Made by a program: the position numbers and the translations under genes. This document shows, one piece after another, positions 22,882 through 32,460 of a DNA stretch of 64,000 nt (its first letter is position 1; each line of letters opens with the position of its first letter). Under the pieces are notes generated by a model. That model ran no database searches and had not been told where the DNA came from. It worked only from the letters and a program-made list of their open reading frames with translations. The stretch covers positions 61,314,419 through 61,378,418 of the forward strand of contig NC_134095.1 in assembly GCF_000715075.1 (NCBI RefSeq). Direction: 5' to 3'. The DNA is from Nicotiana tabacum. Its lineage: Eukaryota > Streptophyta > Magnoliopsida > Solanales > Solanaceae.

Positions 22882-23790
22882 GTTTCTGCCCAACATTTTC
22901 GCACCTACGGTAAAATTCCCGCATCTACACATACGTAGGTGTAAGTCCCAACTGTACTTCTATGATGCCAATTGCTTTTGTGCGCAACTCACCGAATGTA
23001 CGCCTTCGCAGATGCGAAGAAATCTCCGCTTCTGTGGACTCCTGCTCCTAGCAGTATTTCCGCTCCTGCGACTCCTTTGTCGCTTCTGCAACCATCGCGC
23101 CTGCACAAACCAGCCGCAGGTGCGGTCACACCAGAACCAGCAGTAACCAGCAATAACAACATGAAGAAAAATGACCCGAAATCAATCCGAAACACGCCCG
23201 AGCCCCTCGTGACCCTGTCCAAGTATACCAAAAAGTCCCATAATATAACATGGAGCACTCAAGGCCTCAAAACATACATAATAATATTGAAACGATGAAT
23301 CTCACCTAAATTCAAACTTGATGAACTTTGAACTTTTCAGCTTCCATAACTCGTGCCGAAATATAGCAAATCAACCCGGAATGAACCCAAATTTTGTACA
23401 CAAGTCCCAAATGACATAAAGAAGCTATTCCAATTTCCGGAACCACAATCCGAATCCGATATCAAAAAGTTCATTCCCGGTCAAACTTTCCAAAAATTCG
23501 ACTTTCGCCATTTCATGCCAAATTCAACTACGGATCTCCAAATCACAATCCGGATGCGCTCCTACATCAAAAATCACCCCATGGAGCTAACGGAACTGTC
23601 AAAACTCCAATTCGAGGTCAATTACTAAAAAGTCAAACTTGGTCAACTCTTCCAATTTAAAGCTTTCTAGTTGCAAATCATTCTTCCAAATCGATTCCGA
23701 ATAACCTGAAAATCAAAATCGACGATTAACACAAGTCATAATACATCATACAGAGCTACTCATGCCCGTAAACTACCAAAAAAGTACAAA

Positions 23791-24030
23791 TGCTCAAAGC
23801 GATTCAAAATGCCAGACGTGCAAAAATATGATAGGACTTTGGATCCTCAGGAGCACATCACCAATCTTGTTGAAGAAGTTCGGGTAGACCCTCACATAAA
23901 GGGCCCTGACATGGTACTCACTCTTACCCGAGCCCTCAATGATGCTCGCAAATTCTTTTATAAAGGCCCATGTTGGGTCCAGGAAGGTGCAGGCCCAAAA
24001 GGCCGACATATTCAGAATTGCACAAGGAGA
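23791..24030 (+). pseudogene. gag: Tat-type gag, 5' fragment
   Basis: The frame includes KMPDVQKYD..LDPQEHI, the conserved start of the Tat/Retand gag domain, then after a frameshift ANSFIKAHVGS and KADIFRIAQG. Those words normally follow it in one reading frame. The gene is cut at 24030 by the CACTA insertion and continues at 26981. It would encode the capsid of the Tat element. Confidence 0.72.
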
Positions 24031-24548
24031 CACTACTGGAAAATGGCAGAATTCCGACCGTCAAAAAGGTCGGAAATCGGTCGGAAATCATGAATTTTCG
24101 ACTACTTTCCGACCGAAATTGATCGGTCGGAAAACAGTTGGTCGGAAATCAATTTCCGACCGAATCTATTGGCGATTTCCGACCAAAGTTGTCGGAACGT
24201 TCAAAAAGCCAGACGACCAAATATTCTCAAATTTCCGACCAAAGTGGTCGAAATTTACCGACCGAATTAGTCGTAATAATATAAAAAAATAATTATTTAT
24301 TTAAAATTAAATAATAAAAATATATAATTTCCGACCGAATTGGTCGGAAATTAATAATTAAAAAAATAAATTTTATTTAATTTCGATGAAATCCATCGAA
24401 AACGGTTAAATATTAATTATATTTTAAAAAACTTTGGGCTGCTGTCTGACTGTTTTCGTCGGAAATCAGTCGGAATTTTCTGTAAAACTGGCCAGAATTC
24501 TGCCCAATTTTGAGCTACACCACCTGCCAAACTATTACAATATAATAA

Positions 24549-24670
24549 CACTAACAATACCAACCATTAACATATTCTAAACCAACAATACCAACCATTA
24601 ACACAATCTAAACCAATAATACCAATCATTAACACAACTTAAACCAACAATACCAACTATTAAACCTAAC
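24549..24670. repeat. 31-bp tandem repeat x 4 inside the CACTA element
   Basis: Four units of CAATACCAACCATTAACA-type text with starts at about 24555, 24586, 24617 and 24648. Non-coding. Confidence 0.75.
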
Positions 24671-24844
24671 TATTTTGGGCATAAAAACATCCAAATAGTA
24701 CCCCACATTTTATTTTAAAAACAAAACATAAAGTTGTCTCTCACAATCAAGTTTATCAACCAACCAAAACATCACACCTAAACTACTACACATTAGATTC
24801 AGTTTATTCATCCTCATCATCAGATAGATCATGCCTATATTTTC

Positions 24845-25714
24845 TCATGAATTTTGCATCTTAACAAATGTTCCAAATTGGGAGTCCAATTGTTGCTTCA
24901 AATCACGAATTTTCTTTCTCATATCTTCCATATATTCTTGATTTTGAAAATAAGAAGAATTGGCTAAGAGTGGGTTTGGATGACCTGTAGGTCGTCGACG
25001 CACTCCAAGTTCGTAGATTCTGCCTTTGTTTACTCCACTCGCTGCCTCTGTCCACAATGAAGCTATATCATCAGGTATTGGTTGAGTTGAAGGAGGTTGA
25101 GTTTGTTGTCATTCGTCCACCCTTTTATGATAATCTTCCTGAAATGAAAACATAACTATTATGTAAAGAAACTAATATTAATAAATCATAAATAATTATG
25201 AAGTTAGTATTTTACATATGTGTCTGACCCACGCATCTCCACCTAGTGTTCTCTTGTACCATCCTTCTTCTTTTTCTTATATGTCTCCTCGAAGACCTTA
25301 GTGTGACTCATATCTCGCCCTCTTTCCTTTTCCTTCATAACAAAAAATATGAGTTAAACATTACAAACATAAAATTCTATATGTAAAACCAAGAAATTTT
25401 TTATAAGTAATTACCAATCTTAGTTTATGGGCCGCAAAACTAATCAAACCTCGAAAATACTATTTATTTCATTTTGATGCTGAGGATGCCATTTACACTT
25501 TGTCTGCAATATAAAAATATAACACTAGATGAAAACAATAATTATTTAAATAAATGTAATAAATTTTTAGCCTAAATTGATTCCACATTTGGTCTCTGAT
25601 ATTGTATGTTATCTGTTCCCAAGAACTCCACGGCTCATGATAAAATAGCTTAATAGAATCCACAACCAAATGTGTAGACTGAAAGGATGACAAAATCTGC
25701 ATTAAAATTAACAT
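24845..25714 (-). pseudogene. Ptta/En/Spm-type transposase fragment (transposase_24), several exons
   Basis: Read on the minus strand. Around 25714-25570 a piece reads FYHEPWSSWEQI..NIRDQMWNQF. Around 25500-25400 WHPQHQNEI is followed by a one-base shift and then FAAHKLRL. At 25340-25210 the text reads SHTKVFEETYKKKKKDG and then a TAG where Trp is usual. At 25140-24845 it reads LWTEAASGVNKGRIYELG and a coiled Lys/Gln-rich end. This order matches the plant transposase (Ptta/En/Spm) domain that accompanies CACTA elements. Splice-like AT-rich gaps separate the pieces. The stop and the shift indicate a dead gene. Confidence 0.7.
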
Positions 25715-26156
25715 ATATATAATTAATAAACATCAAATAAATTCAAATATTTGGGATCTACAATAACAATTATGCAAAAACAAAAATCGATTAATTTACA
25801 ACAATAATTTAATGGATGAAACCGATAATAGATTTCAATTAAGCTTAGTTCCATGAAAGTCAAAAGATATTAAAAAATTAGGAGCAAGACATATTGTCAA
25901 AAGTAGTCAACTAAACATTATTCATACTTTCTCCCTTTAAAATTAGCACCTTCCCCAATATAATCAAATGAGATGAATTGCTATATATGTAACAACTTTA
26001 CAAATTAGTTAGCAAAATTATTTAGTAATATCCCCAACTTAGTAATGTTATCCCCAAATTAGTATGTAATTTACCAACATATAAATTTAATTTAGCAATA
26101 TATGACTCTAAATTACCAACATATAAATTTAACATATAACTCTAAATTACCAACAT

Positions 26157-26157
<1 letters not shown>

Positions 26158-26214
<57 letters not shown>

Positions 26215-26410
26215 CCCAGTATAATCCCACTTAGTGGGGTCTGGGGAGGGTAGTGTGTACGCAGACCTTACCCCTACCCTGGGGTAGAGAGGCTGTTTCC
26301 AAATAGACCCTCGGCATCCTTCCCTCCAAGAACTTCCCACCTTGCTCTTGGGTAGACTCGAACTCACAACCTCTTGGTTGGAAGTGGAGGTTGCTTACCA
26401 TCAGAACAAC
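26158..26410 (-). mobile_element. TS-type SINE (tRNA-derived) with (TTG)n tail
   Basis: On the minus strand the element starts GTTGTTCTGATGGTAAGCA (A-box-like), contains GTGAGTTCGAGTCT (B-box-like, as in tRNA) and ends in about 19 TTG repeats (plus 26158-26215). TACCAACATA flanks it on both sides (26148-26157 and 26411-26420), a perfect 10-bp target duplication. This layout is that of the tobacco TS SINE, whose TTG tail is shared with LINE partners. It is the strongest sign of a Nicotiana-like genome. Two antisense ORFs here are shadows. Confidence 0.9.
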
Positions 26411-26980
26411 TACCAACATATAACTTTAATTTAACTACTAACAATAGTCATAGATTTACTTTAGCTAACACCAATCAATTTTTACAAACCAAACTAGGAG
26501 CAATTAAACAAAATCAGTGTATTTTTTTTAAAAAAAATAACAAAGGAGGGTGAGGGAAACTTACCTGGCAGTGGAGGGTCGTCGACGGACCTGCAGCTGG
26601 GCGACGGCTCCTACTAGTTGATGGCTGTGGCGGATTTGGGTGGGGGGAAGTTTGAGTGAGAAAGAGAATAGAGAAGGAAGAAAAGAGGGGAAGGAAAAGA
26701 ATCGGTCGGAAATTTGGTCAAAGTAGTCAACCCTCATTTTATTAAAAATTCCGATCGAATCGGTCGCTACTTATTATTATTTTTTAAAAAAATTTTTAAA
26801 TTGTTTCCGACCGAATTGGTCGCTAACAGGGATGCGGAATTTTCTGCCAAAATTTACGACAGATATAGACGGGATATTAGTCGTAACTATTATTAAAAAT
26901 TAAAAAATATATTTTTATGCATTTGCCGACCGATTCCGTCGGAATATTTCGGTCGGAAATGGGCCATTTTAGTAGCGAGA

Positions 26981-27062
26981 GTCCGAATTGCTGCTGGAGT
27001 TCGTGACAAGGTTTCAGAAGAAGAGGTTGTTGCTACCGGCCATGCCGGACGAAAGGGCTCAT
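26981..27062 (+). pseudogene. gag: Tat-type gag, 3' continuation after CACTA
   Basis: The text encodes FVTRFQKKRLLLPAMPDE, the Tat gag block that normally follows the IFRIAQG motif found just left of the CACTA element. Counting out the CACTA element and one AGA leaves the two sides in the same reading frame. Homology stops at about 27062, where an LTR 3' fragment begins. Confidence 0.7.
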
Positions 27063-27841
27063 ATTTATTGAACGTGTCTTGTCTCAGCTTCATCACTACC
27101 TCGTCGGGGTTAGGCTTGATACTTGCAGGGTACATTGGGTCGGTTATAATTATACTACACTTCTGCACTTCTTGTGCATATTTTGGCATCAGACCTAGTA
27201 GCACACAGAGGATGGACTACCTCCCTTGGTTGTGGAGACTCGAGGTAGTGCTGCACTCTCGTTCGCAGGCCTTGATGTCACCCATCTTTAGACTATCTAC
27301 TGTTTATTCATATCAAATACTCCCTCCGTTTCATATTAAGTGAGGTAGTTTGACTCGGCACGGAGTTTAAGAAAAAAGAAGAAGACTTTTGAAACCTGAG
27401 GTCTTAAAAGCTTAAGGGGTAAAAAGTTTGTGGGGCCATAACATTTGTGTGACTATAAAAACTTCTCATTAAGGATAAATGGGTAAAATGAAAGAGTTTA
27501 AAATTGAAGTATTTTCAAATTTAGAAATGTATCATTTGTTTTGGAACAGACTAAAAAGGAAAGTACCTCATTTAATATGAAACGGAGGGAGTAGTATATT
27601 TATTATTACAGATATTGTATTAACTCTATAAAAGTACTCTGTGACTCAAGTTCTAGGAGAAGGTAATGAATGGTTGTTGGTTTAGTTGTGTTTTATGTTA
27701 TCGAGCTTTTCCCTTCATTTATGATTTCATGTTATTTTTATGCCCAATATTATTCCTTTATTTTCTCATATGTGTTGGCTTGCCTAGCAAGCAGCGTTAG
27801 GCGCCATCAAGACCCCGCGAATGAAATTTTGGATCGTGACA
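27063..27841 (+). repeat. LTR 3' fragment (chromovirus type) interrupted by a MITE
   Basis: The fragment begins near the CACTACCTCGTCGGGGTTAGG box, contains TACACTTCTGCACTTCTTG and ends GTTAGGCGCCATC...GGATCGTGACA at 27841, the standard right end of these LTRs. The 5' two-thirds of the LTR are missing. The acceptor site seen in other families is here TTGTGCAT, without AG. A Stowaway MITE lies at 27320-27591. Confidence 0.7.
27320..27591. mobile_element. Stowaway-type MITE (272 bp)
   Basis: CTCCCTCCGTTTCATATTAA at the left is matched by its near-perfect inverse ending AAACGGAGGGAG. TA occurs on both sides (27318-27319 and 27592-27593). The termini are better preserved than in the copy at 657-918, so this one is probably younger, and it postdates the LTR it interrupts. 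Confidence 0.92.
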
Positions 27842-27915
27842 ATATAAATGGGATATTTATAGCCGATGTGGAGCATGGTTGTTTCGAGCTTCAAGGCTGC
27901 ATGCTAGGGGTACAA

Positions 27916-28197
27916 TTAGTGGAAGAACAAATTTTTTGCTAGTTGGAACTGCTTCAGCGTAACGGACGATGGCCACAATCTCAAACGAGATCCAAGTATG
28001 GTTGAATACGTGATCGAGAGAGTTTGATCTGCTTCTGCCACTTGCTCCTTCAACTGCTTTTGCTTCGGAATAAAGGGATGGTTCCGGTCATACCGTACTC
28101 CCTTGTGCCCAGATCTTGATTTCAGAACTTCAACCACCACATGTCGTCTCTTTGCCGTGCCATGTGGCGAGGTAGAACTTCGCCAATACATCAGCAA
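27916..28197 (-). other. Unrecognised 93-codon open frame
   Basis: A minus-strand frame of normal amino-acid composition (HPFIPKQKQLKEQVAEADQ, then SRLRLWPSSVTL). I recognise no family. It follows an LTR end and has no clear promoter. It could be an exon of a decayed host gene, part of an unrecognised element, or chance. A database search with the translated frame would decide. Confidence 0.25.
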
Positions 28198-29140
28198 CTA
28201 CTCAGTAGTCTGACAATGATATCTCCCTATCTCACAAGAAAATAGTGTCACATGGAAGTTTCAACTGTGGAAAATATGCATATAGTTCTATTATTAATTC
28301 ATCAACAAGAGTAGGTATTTAATATACTTGTAAGTAGTTGCATTTTTATATTTTGAAATGTGTTTTTTTTTCTTTTGAAAGTTTCATTTCAACTTCTAAT
28401 TCCACTAATTTATAGTAGTCTGCAAGTTATATATCACAATTCGTTCATCTTAAATAACATGTATTCTTATTCTTATCTTCTTTCTTCATCAATTTTAAAA
28501 GAATTCTCTTATTAATTGTGTTATTTGAAATCAATTTCACTTTCTTACGAGGTAAATTATAAATTACATTTATCTAGTTTACTGAATTTCGTTTAGAAAG
28601 AAGCACCATAACTCAATACTACATTTTTACATTGAGTGAAGTTAATCAAAATCTTCGAAGCAATATAGTCATGGTAAAAACTTATCCGAACAGGATATTT
28701 AAACACCAAAACAATAAATACATGACATGCATTCACACATACAGTTTTTTTTTTCTTAATTACCCGTCGTTTTTGTTGCATATTTTCACCTTATTAAAAA
28801 TCTTACCCATTGTAATTTATCTAGTTTGAAAGGTTAATTACACGTAAATTTCTTCACTTCTTTTTAAGATTATAAATTCAATTTTATGAAAGGTTACCAG
28901 TAAATTATTTTTTGAATGACCTAATATTAAAAACTCTTTATTTACTTATCAACCAAGTCACCGGGAGATGGAAAAATTTAGGAGTATTAAACAAGGTAGA
29001 AGACCTAATAGTAGAGACGACTAGGCCTTTTCTTCGAAGTCTCCTCTCTCGAAAAAACCAAAAAAGTCTCCTCTGTCCATACCCCACATATTCTATGGCA
29101 TTTTAAATCCTTGTACGCATTACCTCAAAAGAACACAACT
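28198..29140. other. AT-rich 5' flank of the C2 gene
   Basis: No ORF with a recognisable domain. The last 300 bases become less AT-rich and presumably hold the promoter. An ATTTTAAAT word at about 29098 is a weak TATA candidate 45-50 nt before the ATG. Confidence 0.45.
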
Positions 29141-29145
29141 AAAAC

Positions 29146-29613
29146 ATGGACTGTAGAAGATTTGAAATAACACTAATATCAGCAAGTGATCTTGATGATG
29201 TTCGAAAGCTATTCAAGATGAAAGTCCACGCTAGGGTTTCCATAGGAAGCAACCCCGACACTGAAAAAAGAACGCCGACAGACACACACGGCGAGATAAA
29301 TCCGGCGTGGAACTTCAGCATGAAGTATACAATATCCGAGTCAATGATACAGTACCCTAATGATATGCTAGTTATAAAGTTATATTGCCAGAGGAAGCTC
29401 GGGGATCGGTATATTGGAGAAGTGCATACTTCAATGAAGGAGCTTTATGAATATGCATACCCTAATGGAGGCAGTGCTGTTATGAATTATCCTGTCCAAA
29501 AAGGCTCTGCTCAATCTCAAGGTCTTTTGAGGTTTTCTTATAGGTTTGGAGAAAAAGTTATGGTTGATAAGTTAGTTTTGGCTGAGACCATTGCTGGTTG
29601 GAGTATGTGCTAA
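29146..29613 (+). CDS. C2-domain protein, SRC2-like (155 aa, single exon)
   Basis: A small intact intronless gene, the only convincing host gene here. Residues about 5-110 form a C2 domain: MDCRRFEITLISASDL opens strand 1, KVHARVSIG follows, NPAWNF is the conserved C2 loop, and KLGDRYIGEVHTSMKEL gives the last strands. A short tail with LRFSYRFGE follows. Plant SRC2-like C2 proteins begin the same way (M-C-R/P-L-(D/E)-(I/L)-T-(I/L)-ISA). Family members bind membranes or Ca2+ and act in stress and defence signalling. Here the usual second-loop Asp is Lys (KMKVHA) and the loop-3 acidic cluster is thin, so Ca2+ binding may be weak or lost. The ATG was chosen because it starts the C2 strand and has upstream AAAAC context. 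Confidence 0.85.
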   Translation: MDCRRFEITLISASDLDDVRKLFKMKVHARVSIGSNPDTEKRTPTDTHGEINPAWNFSMKYTISESMIQYPNDMLVIKLYCQRKLGDRYIGEVHTSMKELYEYAYPNGGSAVMNYPVQKGSAQSQGLLRFSYRFGEKVMVDKLVLAETIAGWSMC

Positions 29614-30090
29614 GTTCTGAAGAATAAAAAAGAGTTTAATTTCCATGTGAAATTATTAATGACTTGATTTTCTGTGCCGCCTATATATTCTGTGGGTCAA
29701 TAGTTTTTTTGTGTTTTAATTTTCGGATTGTTTGGATCACCGTATAGTTCAAACAGCTTGTATATAGTTGCGTGATTTTGGGATGTTCTACAAACATTAG
29801 CAGATAATTCTACTAATTTTGTTTTGTTCTACTAGTATTGTAGCTTGTTCAAGTATTTTGTGTCAGACACTCATCATCCAACTAATTTTCAAAATTAGAA
29901 CCTAAAATCTCGGATTAATGGAGGAGGAATTTTTACCATTCTACCATACCCTTAGGTAAAGATAATTCTATTGCTTGACCCCATACTTCGTATCGAAAAA
30001 GAAATACCGTCAGCCACAGAAAAGTCCACCAATGACCATGGTGAATATTTATGATTTAGAATCAATGGACTTGAGATGAAACAATATAAT
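29614..30090. other. 3' flank of the C2 gene
   Basis: AT-rich and without ORFs of note. AATAAA at 29623-29628 lies only about 10 nt after the stop, and T-rich GTTTT runs follow to 29860. The true poly(A) site cannot be placed by eye. Confidence 0.4.
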
Positions 30091-30300
30091 ATACTCATTC
30101 GGTCCCAATTTTATATGGCTGTGCCCGGATTTCGAGAGTGAATTTTTTTGTTGCGATTCTTTTATATATTTTTTAAATAATTACCTTTTATGTAATTTTC
30201 AAATAAATTTGATTTAAAAAACAATCAAAGATTTTATGTTCGAATTGACTATCAAAACTAAGAAGTTTTGACTCTCGAAATCGACATATGGACTATCATA
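30091..30300. mobile_element. Degenerate MITE-like inverted repeat
   Basis: CTCATTCGGTCCCAATTTTAT at the left recalls the CTCCNTCCGTCCCAATTTAT start of Solanaceae MITEs. GGATTTCGAGAGT (left) is matched in inverse by ACTCTCGAAATCG (right, about 30268). The right terminus has decayed and no target duplication is certain. Confidence 0.4.
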
Positions 30301-30790
30301 TACTATTATTTAAAAAAAATTATTATATGCTTATACAGTATGGTATGAGTTAGTAAAAGCAGTGGTGATTAATTATTACATTTTATTAGGTAAAGGCTTC
30401 TCGGATTTTGTTACATTGGTGATTAATTTAATAAATTTTATTAGGAAAAGGCTTCTTGGATTTTGTTACTCAATTTCTCTTATATTAGAAAGGGGTGAAT
30501 GAGCAATATATGGATAGAGATGGATGTAGACTTTGCTCCGGTTGGGTGTGTTCGGTACATATAAAAGAATCTTTGGCCAGTCAGCTATTTAATGTATAGA
30601 AATTCATTATTATTTTTCATTAATATATACCTTTATTAGTTGGTGAATATCTTATATTTCTTCAGTCCAGCTCAGACACACTAATCTTGAATTTTTTTTA
30701 ATTGAGATTACTAAGTTTGTAATCAAGTTAGTTAGTTAGTTACGCTTTGAGTTGTCTTATCCCTTATGTTTGTAAAAGTGGACAATTTTA
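30301..30790. other. Intergenic, nothing recognised
   Basis: AT-rich. A short direct repeat (GGTGATTAATT...TTTTATTAGG...AAAGGCTTCT) occurs twice around 30364-30465. No gene. Confidence 0.5.
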
Positions 30791-31668
30791 GGGTTTGTTT
30801 GGTATAACGAAAAATATTTTTCGTGAAAAATGTTTTCTTGGAAAACAAGTAGTAATCTTATTCATTTTTCGGTGTTTGGTACGCAAACTAAGGAAAATAA
30901 CTTCTCAAGAGTAATCATAAATAATTTAGATACAATAAACATGAAGCCATAAATTTTCGAACCAACAACCTTCCGGACCCACAAATTTCACAAACTTCTG
31001 AACCGCTAAACTTTCAAAACAGCGAATTTTATAATTTCTAAACCCGTAAACTTCCAAACACATAAACCTCTGAACTCATAACTTTGGAACTTGTAAAACT
31101 TTCGAACCTGTAAACTGAAAGATGAAAAACTAAAACTGAAAATATATTAAAAAAGAATCTTGGGGGGAGGAGGGGGGGGGTGAGGTTGGGTGGTGCAAAA
31201 AAATAAAAAAACAGAAATTTAAAAATTACAAAAAAAAAGGTAAAAAAAACCTTTTTTTGTGCGAGGGGGTGGGGCTGTGGGGTGGGGGTGGTGGTGGTGC
31301 AGAAAAACGAAAAAACAGAAATTTAAAATTACAAAAAAAAAGTAAAAAAAAAAAAAGGGAGGGGTAGCAGGGTGAGTGGTGACGAAAAAAAACTAAAATT
31401 AAAAAAAGAAAAAGAAAAGCTTTTTTTGGAGAGAGGGGTGGGGTGGGTAGGTGTGGGGTGGGGGGTGTGGGGGTGAGTTGGTGAGGGTGGAGAATAGGAT
31501 GGGAAGATTGAGAAGGAGTTTTGAAAAATGTTTTCCCTTATGATAAGGAAAACATTTTCCTCCAAATTGATGGAAAATGATTTCATAAGGAAAATGTTTT
31601 TCAAAACATTTAAGTCAACCAAACATGAAAAAATTGGAAAATATATTTTCCTTCTATCAAACACACCC
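30791..31668. mobile_element. Tourist/PIF-Harbinger-like MITE with G-rich core (878 bp)
   Basis: The left end GGGTTTGTTTGGTAT pairs with the inverse of the right end TATCAAACACACCC, 12 of 14 bases. TTA on both sides (30788-30790 and 31669-31671) is the PIF/Harbinger target duplication. The interior has three rounds of an A-rich segment (AAACAGAAATTTAAAA) followed by a G-rich segment (about 31158-31195, 31262-31300 and 31430-31490). There is no transposase. Confidence 0.65.
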
Positions 31669-31733
31669 TTAGCCTGACAGGTTTACAAACTCAATGGACA
31701 CCCTTAGCCTGACAGGTTTACAAACTCAATGGA
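31664..31733. repeat. 35-bp perfect tandem duplication
   Basis: CACCCTTAGCCTGACAGG... is repeated exactly at 31664-31698 and 31699-31733. The first copy includes the last bases of the MITE and its TTA, so the duplication postdates the insertion. Confidence 0.85.
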
Positions 31734-32460
31734 AAATCAGTTATCGATCGAGAAGTCATTGTATTACTTGGATTTTGTAAATTTTAGCTCTTCAGATATT
31801 CAGACAATGGATTAGGAAGTTCTAGAGCAGAAAACAAAAAAATTGGTTTTGTGATTTTTTAGGTTGCTGTTAATACCCTCTTTAATGGGCGGGGACTTTC
31901 TGTGACCAAGCCACAACAGAGAATCCAGTAATGCAAAGAAGAAAGGTTTCTCTCATCGTCGTTCGTAATTAAGGTTTTAATTTAAAAGTCGCCATTAGTT
32001 TTGAGACTTCTACCGTTAGTTTTACAAACACTGTTAAAAGTTAGCCTAAAGATGTCTACTTTGACAAACATAAATTATATTTTATATTTAGTAGTATAGA
32101 CAAGGGATAAAAACAGTTCTAGACCCGTACTTAAGGGATTATCTTTTTTGTTTCGGAAAAAGATCTTAACTGTCCCTAATCTATTCGGTCTATAAATGCC
32201 TTCGTTCACCTATTTTGTTAATAGTGACCTTACTGTTAAAAATCTAGCCTATTTGTGCTCTCATTTCTAAGGACTACTTATCAATAATAAAAAAAGATTT
32301 TGTTAATTCCACGTGGCCATTTTTGATTGGTCATTAAATATGACACCCCCAATCCGTATTTCAGCCCACCCATTACCCATCTATATCGAGCCGGCCCATC
32401 AAAAATCCTTTTAGCCCCGAAAACACCCGATTTCATATCATTTTTCACCTATTTCAAAAT
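31734..32460. other. Intergenic, no gene recognised
   Basis: No ORF or element ends are seen. The stretch ends directly at the TGTAACGACC start of LTR B. Confidence 0.5.

Larger units (their letters stand above)
20782..23790 (-). repeat. Inverted solo LTR, chromovirus type, 5'-truncated
   Basis: On the plus strand it begins TGTCACGACCC, the inverse of a GGGTCGTGACA LTR end. On the minus strand it shows a CGC-rich promoter array (plus 22890-23110), TATAAAAT (22874-22881), donor-like sites (22787 and 22355), a minisatellite (21640-21760), the CTCGTCACTAC box (21203-21213) and an acceptor-like GTGCAG (21122). No TGTGACGACC-like start is found at its other end, where Tat gag resumes near 23791. 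The LTR therefore lacks its first bases and has no detectable target duplication. Confidence 0.7.
24031..26977 (-). mobile_element. CACTA (En/Spm) transposon, 2947 bp, nested in Tat gag
   Basis: The left end is CACTACTGGAAAATGGC, the right end the inverse of CGCTACTAAAATGGC, and AGA flanks both sides (24028-24030 and 26978-26980), the 3-bp CACTA duplication. Subterminal regions (24052-24480 and 26700-26970) are packed with TTTCCGACCGAA...GGTCGGAAA words in both orientations, as expected for transposase-binding arrays. It encodes only part of a Ptta/En/Spm-type protein (minus, 24845-25714) and no recognisable TNPD-like transposase, so it is probably a deleted derivative. A TS-type SINE sits inside. 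Confidence 0.82.

Noticed and set aside
22972..23298. 108-codon plus-strand ORF in the inverted LTR
   Set aside because: It overlaps the CpG promoter array and shows only low-complexity Ala/Pro/Ser text; no family signature.
26158..26410. tRNA gene suggested by A-box and B-box-like words
   Set aside because: The text lacks a full cloverleaf, has a SINE body and TTG tail, and is flanked by a target duplication.
29623..29628. AATAAA as the poly(A) signal of the C2 gene
   Set aside because: It lies about 10 nt after the stop codon, too close to be convincing; listed only as a note in the flank.
31329..31664. 111-codon minus-strand ORF rich in Phe/Ser/Pro/His
   Set aside because: It is the complement of A-rich and G-rich tracts inside the MITE.
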